A stretch of 64,000 nucleotides of DNA from assembly GCA_030539335.1 (NCBI GenBank), contig JAUNSG010000008.1, positions 1 through 64,000 on the forward strand, read 5' to 3'. The position numbers were made by a program, and so were the translations under genes. The first letter of the stretch is position 1; each line of letters starts with the position of its first letter. Shown here piece after piece: positions 15,352 through 24,171 of the stretch. The notes under the pieces were generated by a model. The model was given only the letters and a program-made list of their open reading frames with translations. It ran no database searches and was not told the DNA's origin. The stretch is from Eubacteriales bacterium (GTDB lineage Bacteria; Bacillota; Clostridia; Oscillospirales; Butyricicoccaceae).

Positions 15352-15380
15352 AAAAGGCTGGACAGCATGTCCAGCCTTTT
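15352..15380. terminator. Bidirectional terminator between asnA and dus
   Basis: A perfect 13-bp stem AAAAGGCTGGACA (15352-15364) with 15368-15380 around GCA, T-runs on both strands, between convergent genes. Confidence 0.92.
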
Positions 15381-15389
15381 TGGTTGTCT

Positions 15390-16346
15390 TTACTTTCCAA
15401 ACACCGATTCTGTTCTCAGCTCCTGCTCGGCAAACAGGGCATCCACCCCCGTAAGGTACTTCTGCAGCGTCGTCGCTTTACGGATTTTCTTGGCATATTT
15501 CTCATGATTGGTAAACAGACACGCCAGATAAACCCAAAGCTCCTTCATATGAAACAGCAGATTGCGGTCGCCCGACAGTACCTCCCGATTTCGCTCCAAC
15601 AGCGTCGCATGGAACGCCGCAAGTGTCTGCTTTCCGGGCGCAGGCTTCCCCTCCCATTTCATGAGCAAACCGGGATCGGAAAGCAATCCGCGCCCCAACA
15701 TAACCGTATCAGCGTCCGGAAATTCCGTGTGAAAAGACTGCATATCGCGCACACGAAACAGGTCCCCATTGTAGCAAAGTGGAATGGTTGTCTGCTGCAT
15801 GGCCTGCGCAAAGCTCTCCCAATGCGGCTTTCCTCCATAGAATTCCTCCCGCACACGCGGATGGATGACCAGTTCGGTCAGCGGATAGCGGTTGTACAGC
15901 GCGAGAATTGCACCGAATTCCTCTGGTGTCTGCATTCCGATGCGCGTCTTGATCGAAATACCTATGGGGCATGCTTCAAAGATCGCATCAAGGAATTGTT
16001 CCAATCGTTCCAACTCCCCCAGCAGTCCTGCCCCTTTTTTCTTTGCCGTTACGGTTCCGGAGGGGCATCCGAGATTCAGATTGACTTCCTCATACCCCAA
16101 ATCAGCCAGCCAAGCTGCCGTTTGTAGAAAAGACGGCGCATGGTTCGTCAAGATCTGCGGCACCAAATGGATTGCAGGATTGTTCTCCGGGAGTACATCG
16201 TTCTTCTCACGGGTTCGCAATCCGCCGTCATGGTTGGGCGCCAGAAACGGTGTGAAATATTTATCTATCCCACCGAAAAATTCCTCATACGTATTTCGGA
16301 AAATATACCCGGTGACCCCTTCCAACGGAGCAAAGCAATATTTCAT
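15390..16346 (-). CDS. tRNA-dihydrouridine synthase family protein
   Basis: A 318-residue FMN enzyme of the Dus family that reduces uridine to dihydrouridine in tRNA. It begins with the CFAPLEGVTGYIFR flavin-binding strand. The NLNLGCPSGTV motif near 95-105 includes the catalytic cysteine environment, and ISIKTRIG and LVIHPRVREEFYGG supply flavin and substrate contacts. It is a diverged member: the usual ENMGCP/NxGCP context is replaced by NLGCPSG. ATG 16346 has GGTGA upstream; a GTG at 16355 overlapping the acetyltransferase stop is the alternative. It is co-directional with, and nearly overlaps, the GNAT gene upstream. Confidence 0.88.
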   Translation of the reverse strand: MKYCFAPLEGVTGYIFRNTYEEFFGGIDKYFTPFLAPNHDGGLRTREKNDVLPENNPAIHLVPQILTNHAPSFLQTAAWLADLGYEEVNLNLGCPSGTVTAKKKGAGLLGELERLEQFLDAIFEACPIGISIKTRIGMQTPEEFGAILALYNRYPLTELVIHPRVREEFYGGKPHWESFAQAMQQTTIPLCYNGDLFRVRDMQSFHTEFPDADTVMLGRGLLSDPGLLMKWEGKPAPGKQTLAAFHATLLERNREVLSGDRNLLFHMKELWVYLACLFTNHEKYAKKIRKATTLQKYLTGVDALFAEQELRTESVFGK

Positions 16347-16351
16347 GTCCG

Positions 16352-16879
16352 TCACCCGGTTCTCTCTGGCAGTGGTTTATAAAAAATATGGCGAAGATAG
16401 CCGCCGTACAGTTCCTTTGTCGCAAGGATGCGGTATCCCTGCCGCAGGAAGGAACGTGCACTGGATGGATTGTCCGGCGAAGCCGTCGCAAATATATGGC
16501 GAAAGCGTGTATCACACAGATGGTCTTCTGCCTGCGCAATCATCTTCTCCTGCCAGCGCCGTCCGCGATACCGCGGTTCCACCGCCGCATATTCTACATG
16601 AATCACACCGTTGAGATCCTCTGGTTCCGAAAATATCTGACATCCCAGGTTTTCTTCCGGCTTTTGCGGAACACAGCAGAGCAGACAGCCCACTCGCTCT
16701 CCCTGCTCATCCCTTACCTGAATGCCAAAGCCGCCGTTTTCCAAATGGCTCATAATATATGCCAGCGGATCCAAGACAAACAAAGAGGGATCCGGCATCT
16801 TCCGTCTGACCTCTGCCATCCATGAATACCAATCTGGTATGTCGTCTTTCTCTATGAGGCTCATTGTATATTCTGTCAC
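16352..16879 (-). CDS. GNAT-family N-acetyltransferase
   Basis: A 175-residue acetyltransferase of unknown substrate. The acetyl-CoA pyrophosphate-binding motif A is recognisable as VEYAAVEPRYRGRRWQEKMI (about 94-113), with Arg-Trp replacing the usual Gly-x-Gly/Ala, a deviation that could weaken binding. A C-terminal SARSFLRQGYRI segment matches the usual motif B. The GTG start at 16879 has GGGGAG eight bases upstream. It is translationally linked to the downstream dihydrouridine synthase gene. Confidence 0.78.
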   Translation of the reverse strand: MTEYTMSLIEKDDIPDWYSWMAEVRRKMPDPSLFVLDPLAYIMSHLENGGFGIQVRDEQGERVGCLLCCVPQKPEENLGCQIFSEPEDLNGVIHVEYAAVEPRYRGRRWQEKMIAQAEDHLCDTRFRHIFATASPDNPSSARSFLRQGYRILATKELYGGYLRHIFYKPLPERTG

Positions 16880-17000
16880 GTTGCACGCTCCCCAATATCG
16901 TTATTTTTTATTATACGAAACAGCGGTTCCCCTGTCAAACCGAGGCATTGCAGAAAATCCGACAGCAAAAAAAATTCTTAAAATTTTCTGGAAAATAATA

Positions 17001-17029
17001 TTGACAGAACGCCATCCTCCTGCTATAAT
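17001..17029 (+). promoter_or_regulatory. Consensus promoter of second tRNA-Pro
   Basis: TTGACA (17001-17006), 17-bp spacer, TATAAT (17024-17029): perfect sigma-A consensus, with the same geometry as for the first tRNA-Pro gene. Confidence 0.92.
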
Positions 17030-17067
17030 AATCATCGTTGCGATAAGGATATTGCACAAAACAAAAA

Positions 17068-17144
17068 CGAGGTGTGGCTCAGTTTGGTAGAGCGCTGCGT
17101 TCGGGACGCAGAGGCCGTGGGTTCAAGTCCCGCCACCTCGACCA
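17068..17144 (+). tRNA. tRNA-Pro (anticodon CGG), copy 2
   Basis: Identical in all 77 bases, including encoded CCA, to the gene at 2771-2847. It has its own consensus promoter and terminator. The flanks outside the gene are not the same, so the duplication is old or maintained by gene conversion. Confidence 0.97.
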
Positions 17145-17146
17145 TA

Positions 17147-17176
17147 AAAAAGACATGAGAAATCGTGTCTTTTCTT
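17147..17176 (+). terminator. Terminator after tRNA-Pro copy 2
   Basis: AAAGACA and TGTCTTT pair around a 10-base loop, followed by TCTTTTTG, directly after the CCA. Confidence 0.75.
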
Positions 17177-17242
17177 TTTGTCTGGTTGTTGCTCAAAGGA
17201 TGCCAAGCCATACAATATACAATTCCATATGTTGACCATAGC

Positions 17243-17278
17243 AAAACTGCGTTTGAAATTTTTATCAAACGCAGTTTT
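17243..17278. terminator. Terminator of the yyaL operon
   Basis: A perfect 14-bp stem (17243-17256 with 17265-17278) with 8-base loop, T-runs on both sides; it lies 32 bp after the yyaL stop and can also stop readthrough from tRNA-Pro. Confidence 0.85.
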
Positions 17279-17309
17279 TATTATTCCGATGAATATCAAC
17301 GATGTCCTC

Positions 17310-19247
17310 TTAATTCGGCCGTTCGTTGGTGGGCGGAAGACAGGTATACTCTTTGCACACATAATAACTCGTTTTGCCGTTTAACAACGGATATTCCTCT
17401 GTCGGCTCTGCAAGAATTCTTATATCTGCATACAGCGGCAGCGCAGACAGAATGTCCTCCGGCTTCTCTCCGGCCAAGACGACAGTAATTTTCTCCGGCG
17501 GATGAAGCGAAAAAAGCAATGCTGTCTGGAACAAACTATACCCCGCTGGATATCCCTGTGTTTCCCCCGACAAATAGGCCAGCTGCCGGTCTGCCCGCTG
17601 TTGGTAATCCTCCCTATCGGTCAGCTGCGACATCCGAACAAGGCAGTACGCCATCATCGAATTTCCACTGGGCAGTGCACCGTCATAGCTTTCCTTGGGA
17701 CGGATGATCAGGCTGCCGTTCCGGGTTCCACACAAAAAATACCCGCCGTGTTCTCGATCCGCGAACTGTCGTTCCACCGCTTCCAATATCTGTTCTGCAC
17801 GATCCAAATAAGCCTGCTTGGAAGAGACCTCATACAGACTGAGCAACGCTGCCGCATAATACGCATAGTCGTCCAAAAATCCATTCACCGAGTGCAGCGT
17901 ATCATAGCAGCTCACGTACAAATGATTTCCTTCGGTAAGATGGGTTTCAAGAAATTCCTGATTCTTTTCTGCTGCTAAGAGATAACTGCGCTTTCCCGTC
18001 ACACGGTAAATCATCGCCAGTGCACAAATCATGAGAGAATTCCAGGAGGTAAGAACTTTCCGATCCAACGTGAGATCTGCTCGGGATTTCCGGTAATCAT
18101 ACAGAATCCTTCTCTCCCGCTCAAAATCATCGGAGATTTCATTCCCATTCAGCAGATTGGGGATGTTTCTCCCCTCAAAATTCCCCTGCTGTGTGATTCC
18201 ATACTGCTCACAGAATCGTTTTCCAGCTTTTTCTCCGAGGAGTTTCTCAATTTCTTCCCTGCTCCAAACATAAAATTTCCCTTCCTCCCCTTCGCTGTCC
18301 GCATCCTGTGCGCAATAAAACTCTCCCGCATCCCCTGTCATCTCCCGGAACACATAATCCGCCGTCTTCTCCGCCGTATCCAGAAACAGAAGTTTACCCG
18401 ATGCTTTATAGGCCGCTGCATAGGCAAGAATCAGCAGCGCATTATCATAAAGCATCTTTTCAAAGTGCGGGACAAGGAACCGTGAATCGGTGGAATATCG
18501 GGAAAATCCATATCCGATCTGGTCGAAAATCCCGCCTCTCCGCATGTTCTCCAGCGTCCGCTCTACCTGCTCCAAAGCCTCGCTGTCCTGATGAAGCCGA
18601 GAATATAGCGTAAGAAAAATCAAATTATGTGGGGCAGGAAATTTCGGTGCCCGGCCAAATCCACCGTACTTGCGGTCAAACGCCTGGGAAAAGAGCGCTG
18701 CCGCCTTGTTCGGAAGGGTCGGATCGATCTCCGTATAGCAGTCAGCTTTCTCCGATGTGATATGGGAAACAATGTGCTCTGCGGATTCCAGCAACCCGGA
18801 TTTGTCTTTTTCCCACCGGTCTGCAATCACAGCAAGCAGATCACGAAATCCAACGTTCCCATACCGGGAACTCAGCGGAAAATATGTTCCCGCGTAAAAC
18901 GGCTTTTGTTCGGGTGTCAGAAAGATACTCATGGGCCATCCGCCGCTTCCTGTGAGCGCCTGGCAGACGGACATATAGACACTGTCAATGTCCGGACGTT
19001 CCTCCCGATCTACTTTGACAGATACAAAATGCCGATTGAGCAATTCCGCGATCTCTTTATTTTCAAAGCTCTCGTGTGCCATTACGTGGCACCAATGACA
19101 GGTACTGTAACCGATACTCAGAAAAATTGGCTTGTCCTCCTGCTGCGCTTTCGCAAACGCTTCCTCTCCCCATGGAAACCAATCCACCGGATTGTCCGCA
19201 TGCTGTAAGAGATACGGGCTGCTCTCCTGTTTCAAACGATTGCTCAT
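17310..19247 (-). CDS. yyaL: YyaL-type thioredoxin-domain protein (DUF255)
   Basis: A 645-residue cytoplasmic protein of the YyaL/spermatogenesis-associated-20 family. The N-terminal DUF255 thioredoxin fold holds the CHWC active-site pair (Cys50, Cys53) within [28 protein letters not shown] is the second family signature. The C-terminal two-thirds is an alpha/alpha barrel similar to N-acylglucosamine epimerase-type enzymes. The biochemical function is not established. Length is typical. It overlaps the upstream FAD-Rieske gene by ATGA and has GGGAG upstream, so the two are co-translated; the pairing suggests a redox-linked role. Confidence 0.92.
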   Translation of the reverse strand: MSNRLKQESSPYLLQHADNPVDWFPWGEEAFAKAQQEDKPIFLSIGYSTCHWCHVMAHESFENKEIAELLNRHFVSVKVDREERPDIDSVYMSVCQALTGSGGWPMSIFLTPEQKPFYAGTYFPLSSRYGNVGFRDLLAVIADRWEKDKSGLLESAEHIVSHITSEKADCYTEIDPTLPNKAAALFSQAFDRKYGGFGRAPKFPAPHNLIFLTLYSRLHQDSEALEQVERTLENMRRGGIFDQIGYGFSRYSTDSRFLVPHFEKMLYDNALLILAYAAAYKASGKLLFLDTAEKTADYVFREMTGDAGEFYCAQDADSEGEEGKFYVWSREEIEKLLGEKAGKRFCEQYGITQQGNFEGRNIPNLLNGNEISDDFERERRILYDYRKSRADLTLDRKVLTSWNSLMICALAMIYRVTGKRSYLLAAEKNQEFLETHLTEGNHLYVSCYDTLHSVNGFLDDYAYYAAALLSLYEVSSKQAYLDRAEQILEAVERQFADREHGGYFLCGTRNGSLIIRPKESYDGALPSGNSMMAYCLVRMSQLTDREDYQQRADRQLAYLSGETQGYPAGYSLFQTALLFSLHPPEKITVVLAGEKPEDILSALPLYADIRILAEPTEEYPLLNGKTSYYVCKEYTCLPPTNERPN

Positions 19248-20566
19248 TGTACACTCCCTCCTTTCTCATCCTGTTTTCGATCCCCGTTGGCGGGATTATC
19301 GAGAAGCTTTCCCTCTTCATCAAACCGGGAACCATGACACGGGCAATCCCAGGAATGCTCCAGCGGGTTCCATTTCAAGGCACAGCCCAGGTGGGGACAA
19401 CGCTTTGAAGAGATGGTGAGCAAATTTTTTGCCGATTCACAGCCGTTCCACACAAGCTGCGGTTTTATCATACTTCTCGATGGCGAAAATACCGTCTCAT
19501 ACGGGTTTTCCTTTTCCAGGACCAGATCGGTCAGAATTCGCGCGGCGGTCATCGCCGATGTCATGCCCCATTTGTGAAACCCAGTTGCCACAAAGCAGTG
19601 ATCCATGTGTTTGGAATATGGCCCGATATAGGGAACGCTATCCAAACTCATGCAGTCCTGCGTCGCCCAAAAGGCAACTTCCTCTGCTGTGGGATAGTAT
19701 TTGGCTGCAAAATCTCGAAGCTCTCTCCAGTTCCCGCCTTTTTTCCCCGTTCTATGGTCGCCTCCGCCAATCAACAGAAGATCGCCGGCATTCCGAAAGG
19801 ACATACCGCACTTTGCCTCATCGACATACATTCCCTTGAATTTCGCCGCATTTTTCAGGGCAATGGTATAGGAACGGTGCTGATACAATTTCAAAAAGTA
19901 CATGCCATGCGTATTATCGATCGGAAAATGGGTTGTATAGATCACCTTTTGAAACGCCATGCTGCCCGCTTCGGTCACCACGGCATTCTTTTTCCTTTCT
20001 CTCACAAAGGAATGCTCATAGATATTCAGATTGCGGGCGATTGCTGCAAGGAATTTTAACGGGTGAAACTGTGCCTGCCCTTCCAAAGCAATCGCTCCGG
20101 CAACCGAAAAGGGAAGCTCCGTCGTCTCCAGAATCTGTTGGTGCAGACCGATTTTGGAGAGCGCTTTTGCCTCTTTCTCCAGTTTTCTGCGGTTATCGAG
20201 CGAATAGACATAGGCTGTTTTCCGTTCAAAATCACAATCGATCTCCCTGCAAAGCGCGGCATAGGTCTCCACCGCTTCCTGATTTGCTTTGAAATACAAA
20301 GCTGCCTGTTCCGCTCCCCCACTTTTCCAAAGCTTATGATAAATCAGGCCGTGCTGTGCGGTAATTTTTGCTGTGGTATTCTTGGTTATGCCCGAACCGA
20401 TGGTTCTTCCCTCCAGCAAAGCATAATCCACACCCTTTTCCTGCAAAAAATGGGCACATAAAATCCCTGCAATTCCTCCGCCAATGATAAGCACATCCGT
20501 TTTTTGGTTACCTTTCAGTGTCGGAAAATGCGGCAAATCTGCACTCTCTGTCCAAATTGAATTCAT
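19244..20566 (-). CDS. FAD-dependent oxidoreductase with C-terminal Rieske domain (YhfW-like)
   Basis: A 440-residue fusion. The N-terminal DAO-type FAD domain starts with [17 protein letters not shown] and has a late C-terminal FAD motif around [24 protein letters not shown]. The C-terminal Rieske domain has CPHLGC (Cys390, His392) and CPCHGS (Cys408, His411) holding a 2Fe-2S cluster. This architecture is that of Bacillus YhfW, whose substrate is unknown. The Rieske tail is short but contains all ligands. I use ATG 20566 with AAGGGTGG upstream rather than a longer reading. The upstream region carries a TATAAT at 20631-20636, an 8-1-8 palindrome and two 12-bp direct repeats. Confidence 0.9.
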   Translation of the reverse strand: MNSIWTESADLPHFPTLKGNQKTDVLIIGGGIAGILCAHFLQEKGVDYALLEGRTIGSGITKNTTAKITAQHGLIYHKLWKSGGAEQAALYFKANQEAVETYAALCREIDCDFERKTAYVYSLDNRRKLEKEAKALSKIGLHQQILETTELPFSVAGAIALEGQAQFHPLKFLAAIARNLNIYEHSFVRERKKNAVVTEAGSMAFQKVIYTTHFPIDNTHGMYFLKLYQHRSYTIALKNAAKFKGMYVDEAKCGMSFRNAGDLLLIGGGDHRTGKKGGNWRELRDFAAKYYPTAEEVAFWATQDCMSLDSVPYIGPYSKHMDHCFVATGFHKWGMTSAMTAARILTDLVLEKENPYETVFSPSRSMIKPQLVWNGCESAKNLLTISSKRCPHLGCALKWNPLEHSWDCPCHGSRFDEEGKLLDNPANGDRKQDEKGGSVQ

Positions 20567-20579
20567 AAAATTACCACCC

Positions 20580-20671
20580 TTTGTACGCCGGTTCACAGAA
20601 TTTATGTTATCGTTTGTACGCCGGGAGGAAATTATACCTGTCGATCACTCTCTACATCCATCCGATGGATG
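20580..20671 (-). promoter_or_regulatory. Control region of the FAD-Rieske/yyaL operon: paired repeats, -10 element and palindrome
   Basis: TTTGTACGCCGG occurs twice on the plus strand, at 20580-20591 and 20613-20624 (33 bp apart, about three helical turns), just upstream of the ribosome binding site. A TATAAT-like -10 is on the minus strand at 20636-20631, so the repeats lie at and after the predicted start point. CATCCATC-C-GATGGATG (20655-20671) is a perfect 8-1-8 palindrome over the -35 position. I see no recognisable -35 hexamer, which suggests an activator or strong repression. Confidence 0.55.
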
Positions 20672-20683
20672 AAAGTAAAAAAT

Positions 20684-20727
20684 TTAGGACACCCTTGTAA
20701 TACACAGGTATCGCAGGGATGTCCTAA
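20684..20727 (-). terminator. Terminator of the DUF1836 gene
   Basis: TTAGGACA (20684 on) pairs with TGTCCTAA near 20720-20727 with further partial pairing inside; A/T runs flank both arms. It lies 29 bp after the DUF1836 stop. Confidence 0.65.
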
Positions 20728-20755
20728 TTTTTGAAAAAATGATCCGCCTTAACTG

Positions 20756-21268
20756 TCAGGAATTTCTGAGGATTTTAAAATATTTGTCCAGATAAACCTT
20801 GTGCGCCACCGCGATAATTGTGTTGCGAAGCAGTGATTTCTCATCCATATTGTTCGAGGTATACGCCGTTAGCTCCTCTTTTATGCCGAATACATAGGCG
20901 AGGATGTCTTTCAGCTCCTGTCGGAAATAATTATATGCTTTTTCACAGTCATAGGTATTCTCCTGCAGTTTAATTAACTGTTGAATGTCCTCCAAAGATA
21001 AAACCGTCTTTGCCACAGCAATAAAAAACAGGTAGGCGATCTGTTCCCTGGTATATTGTTTTTTCACCGGATTCTTAATCAGACCTTTTTTGACGTAGTT
21101 GCTAATCATCGACCCCGTCAGCGTAACGGTTTCCAGAGGCGCCAAATATTCGGCGATGTATTTTGTGGTCTGCTCCAAAAAAAGGCCAATATTCGGAATT
21201 TCATGATAGCTTGGAAGGTCAAAGCCCTGTAGCTCCTCGAGCATCTCCCGCTTGATCTGTTGCTGCAT
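20756..21268 (-). CDS. DUF1836 protein, probable transcriptional regulator
   Basis: A 170-residue DUF1836 (PF08876) protein. The signature LTGSMISNYVKKGLIKNPVKKQYTREQIAYLFFI spans about residues 50-85 and looks like a MerR-type helix-turn-helix in which the second helix would read DNA; the rest is helical and probably dimerises. Start ATG 21268 has GGGTGG five bases upstream. It is divergent from a hemolysin III gene, and the shared 170-bp region holds two copies of a 7-1-7 palindrome flanking the hlyIII promoter. I infer that this protein binds those sites. Confidence 0.85.
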   Translation of the reverse strand: MQQQIKREMLEELQGFDLPSYHEIPNIGLFLEQTTKYIAEYLAPLETVTLTGSMISNYVKKGLIKNPVKKQYTREQIAYLFFIAVAKTVLSLEDIQQLIKLQENTYDCEKAYNYFRQELKDILAYVFGIKEELTAYTSNNMDEKSLLRNTIIAVAHKVYLDKYFKILRNS

Positions 21269-21343
21269 ACATACCACCCATTTCTTTTGAATTCTATAGA
21301 AATTTTAACATTCTTATCTTCACATTTCAATAAGTATATCATA

Positions 21344-21416
21344 AGTTTTTAAAAAACTCTTGACAAAGTATAGATATTACATTACTATAGACTTGATAAT
21401 AAGTTTTTCAAAAACC
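21344..21416 (+). promoter_or_regulatory. hlyIII promoter between two palindromic operators
   Basis: TTGACA (21360-21365), 17-bp spacer, TACTAT (21383-21388). Two copies of an AGTTTTT-N-AAAAACY palindrome lie around it: 21344-21358 (perfect 7-1-7, abutting the -35) and 21402-21416 (one mismatch, at about +8 to +22). Both are preceded by ATA, giving ATAAGTTTTT twice. They are 58 bp apart. Confidence 0.75.
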
Positions 21417-21437
21417 TATTACAAGGAGGTCATATGT

Positions 21438-22151
21438 ATGCAAAATAGTATTGCAAAATATTCGGTACCATCCGTAATGCCCGAAATCACCATTCCTTTT
21501 TCTTTAAAAATCAAGGACCCCGGCAGCGCGGCAACACATTTTGTCGGTGCAATCGCATCCATTGTAGCGGCGCCGTTCCTGATCGCCAAATTCATCCACG
21601 CCGGAGCAGATGCCCTTTCCGTGGTATCGGCCGCCGTTTTTGTCATCAGCATGCTGCTTTTGTATTCTGCCAGCACGGTCTATCACACCGTGGTATCCAA
21701 ACCGGCAACCGATAAGCTCTTAAAGAAGATCGATCACATGATGATCTTCGTGCTGATCGCAGGAACCTACTCGCCGATCTGTCTGACCGCACTCCGTTCG
21801 GGCTGTGGAATCTATCTACTCGCTGGAATCTGGGGCTTGGCTGCCATTGGCATGATTTTTAAATTTTTCTGGGTTACCTGCCCAAAGTGGGTGTCCTCCA
21901 CGATCTATATCGGTATGGGCTGGCTGTGTGTCTTTGCGATACCGGAAATCCTGCATACCATACCGCTCCAAGGATTTCTGTTCCTGTTGGCCGGCGGACT
22001 GGTATATACAGTCGGCGGTGTGTTATATGCCATGAAATTTACGCTGTTTAACAACCGGCACAAATACTTTGGGTCGCATGAAATCTTCCATCTGTTGGTG
22101 ATGCTTGGCAATTTGCTTCAGTTCATCACAATATACAATTATCTCGTATAA
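21438..22151 (+). CDS. Hemolysin III family membrane protein
   Basis: A 237-residue seven-helix membrane protein of the HlyIII/YqfA branch of the PAQR-like superfamily. Family landmarks are the N-terminal DPGSAATHFVGAIASI, STVYHTV near 80, a KIDHMMIFVLIAGTYSP segment, and a C-terminal HKYFGSHEIFHLLVMLG helix; the conserved histidines, serine and aspartate fit a zinc-dependent membrane hydrolase proposed for this superfamily. Despite the name, a physiological role in haemolysis is unproven. ATG 21438 has AAGGAGG eight bases upstream. A DUF1836 regulator is divergently encoded and probably controls it. Confidence 0.92.
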   Translation: MQNSIAKYSVPSVMPEITIPFSLKIKDPGSAATHFVGAIASIVAAPFLIAKFIHAGADALSVVSAAVFVISMLLLYSASTVYHTVVSKPATDKLLKKIDHMMIFVLIAGTYSPICLTALRSGCGIYLLAGIWGLAAIGMIFKFFWVTCPKWVSSTIYIGMGWLCVFAIPEILHTIPLQGFLFLLAGGLVYTVGGVLYAMKFTLFNNRHKYFGSHEIFHLLVMLGNLLQFITIYNYLV

Positions 22152-22168
22152 GAGTCCTCTGCAAAACA

Positions 22169-22224
22169 AAAGTTCCGCGCTTGCTTTCCGAGAAATATTA
22201 TTCGGGCAAGCGTAGAACTTTTTT
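22169..22224 (+). terminator. Terminator of hlyIII
   Basis: AAAGTTC-CGCGCTTGC pairs with GCAAGCG-AGAACTTT near 22206-22222, with single mismatches, and ends in TTTTTT. Confidence 0.75.
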
Positions 22225-22243
22225 GGTTGTGAGCAAAAAAATA

Positions 22244-22272
22244 AAGACTTATCCGATAATTCGAATAAGTCT
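22244..22272 (-). terminator. Terminator of tRNA-Leu
   Basis: AAGACTTATCCG (22244-22255) pairs with 22262-22272 with one mismatch; on the minus strand a T7 run follows. It lies about 10 bp from the tRNA 3' end. Confidence 0.8.
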
Positions 22273-22281
22273 CTATCTCTG

Positions 22282-22368
22282 TGGTGCCGGTGACCGGACT
22301 CGAACCGGTACGCTGTCGCCAGCGGCGGATTTTGAGTCCGCTACGTCTACCAATTCCATCACACCGGC
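22282..22368 (-). tRNA. tRNA-Leu (anticodon CAA)
   Basis: 87 nt with CCA. The acceptor GCCGGTG pairs with CACCGGC. The anticodon stem GCGGA/TCCGC frames CTCAAAA, giving CAA for UUG codons. A long variable arm, as expected for a class II tRNA, precedes the TTCGAGT T loop. Confidence 0.95.
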
Positions 22369-22446
22369 AATTCAACAACATGAATATAATATCATACCAT
22401 CGAACAGAATGCAAGATAATTTTCTGCATTCTCGAAGATTCCAGAA

Positions 22447-22764
22447 TTAAAACGTGTCGTCTTCTTCCATATCGGCGATCACTTTATAGACGAACAGAGC
22501 GAGCGATGCCAGCGCAACAAAGGCAACCAGCCAGCGATGCTTCTTAAAGAAATCCGAGAACGTCGCGCCGATCAGGACGCCGAGTGAAATCAGGCAGGTT
22601 TTGACAAGCACCGCCTCCGAAATGACAAGGCTGCTCAGCCAGGCCACAACAGCAGCATACGCTGCGGCAAGACAGGCATTTGTTTTTCCGGATGCCGTGG
22701 TCACTCCGTCCAGAAGGACATCCTTCATCGCAAGAATGCGGGAACAAGCGGGACAGTTATTCAT
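22447..22764 (-). CDS. Small membrane protein with N-terminal CPAC motif
   Basis: A 105-residue protein I do not recognise. It begins NNCPACSR, a CxxC pair that could bind metal or act as a thiol, followed by a short amphipathic stretch. Two or three membrane helices follow (about 31-50, 52-70 and 78-95) around a basic loop KKHRW, and the tail EEDDTF is acidic. AAGGAGG precedes ATG 22764. It overlaps the exonuclease gene by eight bases, so it belongs to the DUF2461-exonuclease operon. Confidence 0.7.
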   Translation of the reverse strand: MNNCPACSRILAMKDVLLDGVTTASGKTNACLAAAYAAVVAWLSSLVISEAVLVKTCLISLGVLIGATFSDFFKKHRWLVAFVALASLALFVYKVIADMEEDDTF

Positions 22765-23473
22765 GGTCGTTTCCTCCTTTTACTTTCGCCGACTGGTTTG
22801 CTTTCTGCGCACGACGGTACGCATAATAGCGCTTTCGGCTGCTCTCTTTTTTCTTCTGTGACTCTATTTTTCTGCGGATTTCCTCCGCAGTGGAACACGA
22901 AACCCGTTCTTCTGCCGTCACTTTTCCGATACGCATTCCGATGTGTTCTGCCAAATCTTCCACCGTATCGCAGTGAACCTCTTCCAATGCATGGGCCAAA
23001 ATCAGACCGCAGGCGCGGGCATCAGACAGCGCCTCGTGATGGTCAAGCCGGATGTTCAAATCCTCTGACACCGTATCCAGCTTATGATTCTCCATTTCCG
23101 GCCAGATCTTCTGCGAAATCTTTACCGTACAAACATAAGTAAACGGCGGAATCGGAATCTGATAGTATTCCATCAGCTTGCACAACACTGCCGTGTCAAA
23201 CATGGCATTGTGGCAGACAATCAGATTGCCTTCGATATCCTGCTGCAGATCCGGCCAGAGTTCATCAAAGGTCGGTGCATGCGCCACCATCGATGGCTTG
23301 ATCCCGTGGATGCGGATGTTATACCAATGGAACTTCCCATGCTCCTTCGGCGGCCGGATCAGATGCACATACTCCCGCACCGGTTTATTTTCTTCAAAGA
23401 CAGCAACGCCAATCGAACAGGCACTTAACGGAGAGGAATTGGCCGTTTCAAAATCAATTGCTACGTATTTCAC
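22757..23473 (-). CDS. DnaQ-type 3'-5' exonuclease
   Basis: A 238-residue DEDDh exonuclease similar to the epsilon-type proofreading domain. The first motif is VAIDFETAN (Asp6/Glu8 region), the second VCHNAMFDTAVL, and the third HHEALSDARA with the catalytic histidine and aspartate. A basic, alanine/lysine/arginine-rich tail (about 205-238) could bind nucleic acid. It is not fused to a polymerase and is distinct from the exonuclease built into PolC at the right edge. The GTG start at 23473 overlaps the DUF2461 stop by four bases and has GGGGGA upstream. Confidence 0.88.
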   Translation of the reverse strand: MKYVAIDFETANSSPLSACSIGVAVFEENKPVREYVHLIRPPKEHGKFHWYNIRIHGIKPSMVAHAPTFDELWPDLQQDIEGNLIVCHNAMFDTAVLCKLMEYYQIPIPPFTYVCTVKISQKIWPEMENHKLDTVSEDLNIRLDHHEALSDARACGLILAHALEEVHCDTVEDLAEHIGMRIGKVTAEERVSCSTAEEIRRKIESQKKKESSRKRYYAYRRAQKANQSAKVKGGNDHE

Positions 23474-24171
23474 GCAAGTCCCCCTGTCGACTGCTTGGCC
23501 CGTGCACGTTCCTCCGCTTTTTGCAGGAATTCGTAAAAGGGCTGCATCTTCTGAATATCTGTTATCATTTTATCATAAAACTCCCCTGCAAACAAGAGGT
23601 CAAAGTCCTCGGACGTAAAACTTATGCTGAGCTGCTTCCGGCTCAGCCAGTCCTGATATTTCTCCGGTGCATCCGGATACTTGAGCCGCTTGTAACGCTC
23701 CCCTTCCAACAGGAAATCACTGCCCTGTACGGCGGCAAATGCGTCGCGAAAATACCGATCTTCCTTTAAAATCATGTCCTGGCATTCCGCCAAAACATCA
23801 CGGGGAATATCATAATACCCGACGCCGTAGCTCCACGCGTCCTGATCCACACCGAAATAATAGCTCAGGGCGCTGCCCAGGCGTTTTCTGGCATGGCGGA
23901 ACACAATCCAGGCATGGTCACGGTACAAATCCTTGTTCTTTGTATAGCGCGTATCCCGCCGCACGCGGGACAGACACCGCGACGGCTGTGTCACAAACAG
24001 CGGGTCAATGGCGGTCATCGTCGGCGCCATCCGTTCCACCAGTTCATGGTACGGCTGCACCACCAATTCACGATACTCTTTCTTGTGTGCCTCATACCAT
24101 TCCTTACTGTTTCGAATATGATTCTCCGCCAGAAAATCCAACATCTGAGGAGTAAAGCGATCAAATATCAT
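23470..24171 (-). CDS. DUF2461 family protein
   Basis: A protein of about 233 residues of the DUF2461 (PF09365) family, function unknown. The family start FTPQMLDFLAENHIRNSKEWYEAHK and the RDTRYTKNKDLYRDH motif near 77-91 are clear. I prefer ATG 24171 with AGAAGG upstream; a GTG three codons earlier is possible. It is the first gene of a tightly overlapping three-gene set with the exonuclease and the CPAC membrane protein, which hints at a shared nucleic-acid-related role, though nothing in the sequence proves this. Confidence 0.85.
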   Translation of the reverse strand: MIFDRFTPQMLDFLAENHIRNSKEWYEAHKKEYRELVVQPYHELVERMAPTMTAIDPLFVTQPSRCLSRVRRDTRYTKNKDLYRDHAWIVFRHARKRLGSALSYYFGVDQDAWSYGVGYYDIPRDVLAECQDMILKEDRYFRDAFAAVQGSDFLLEGERYKRLKYPDAPEKYQDWLSRKQLSISFTSEDFDLLFAGEFYDKMITDIQKMQPFYEFLQKAEERARAKQSTGGLA

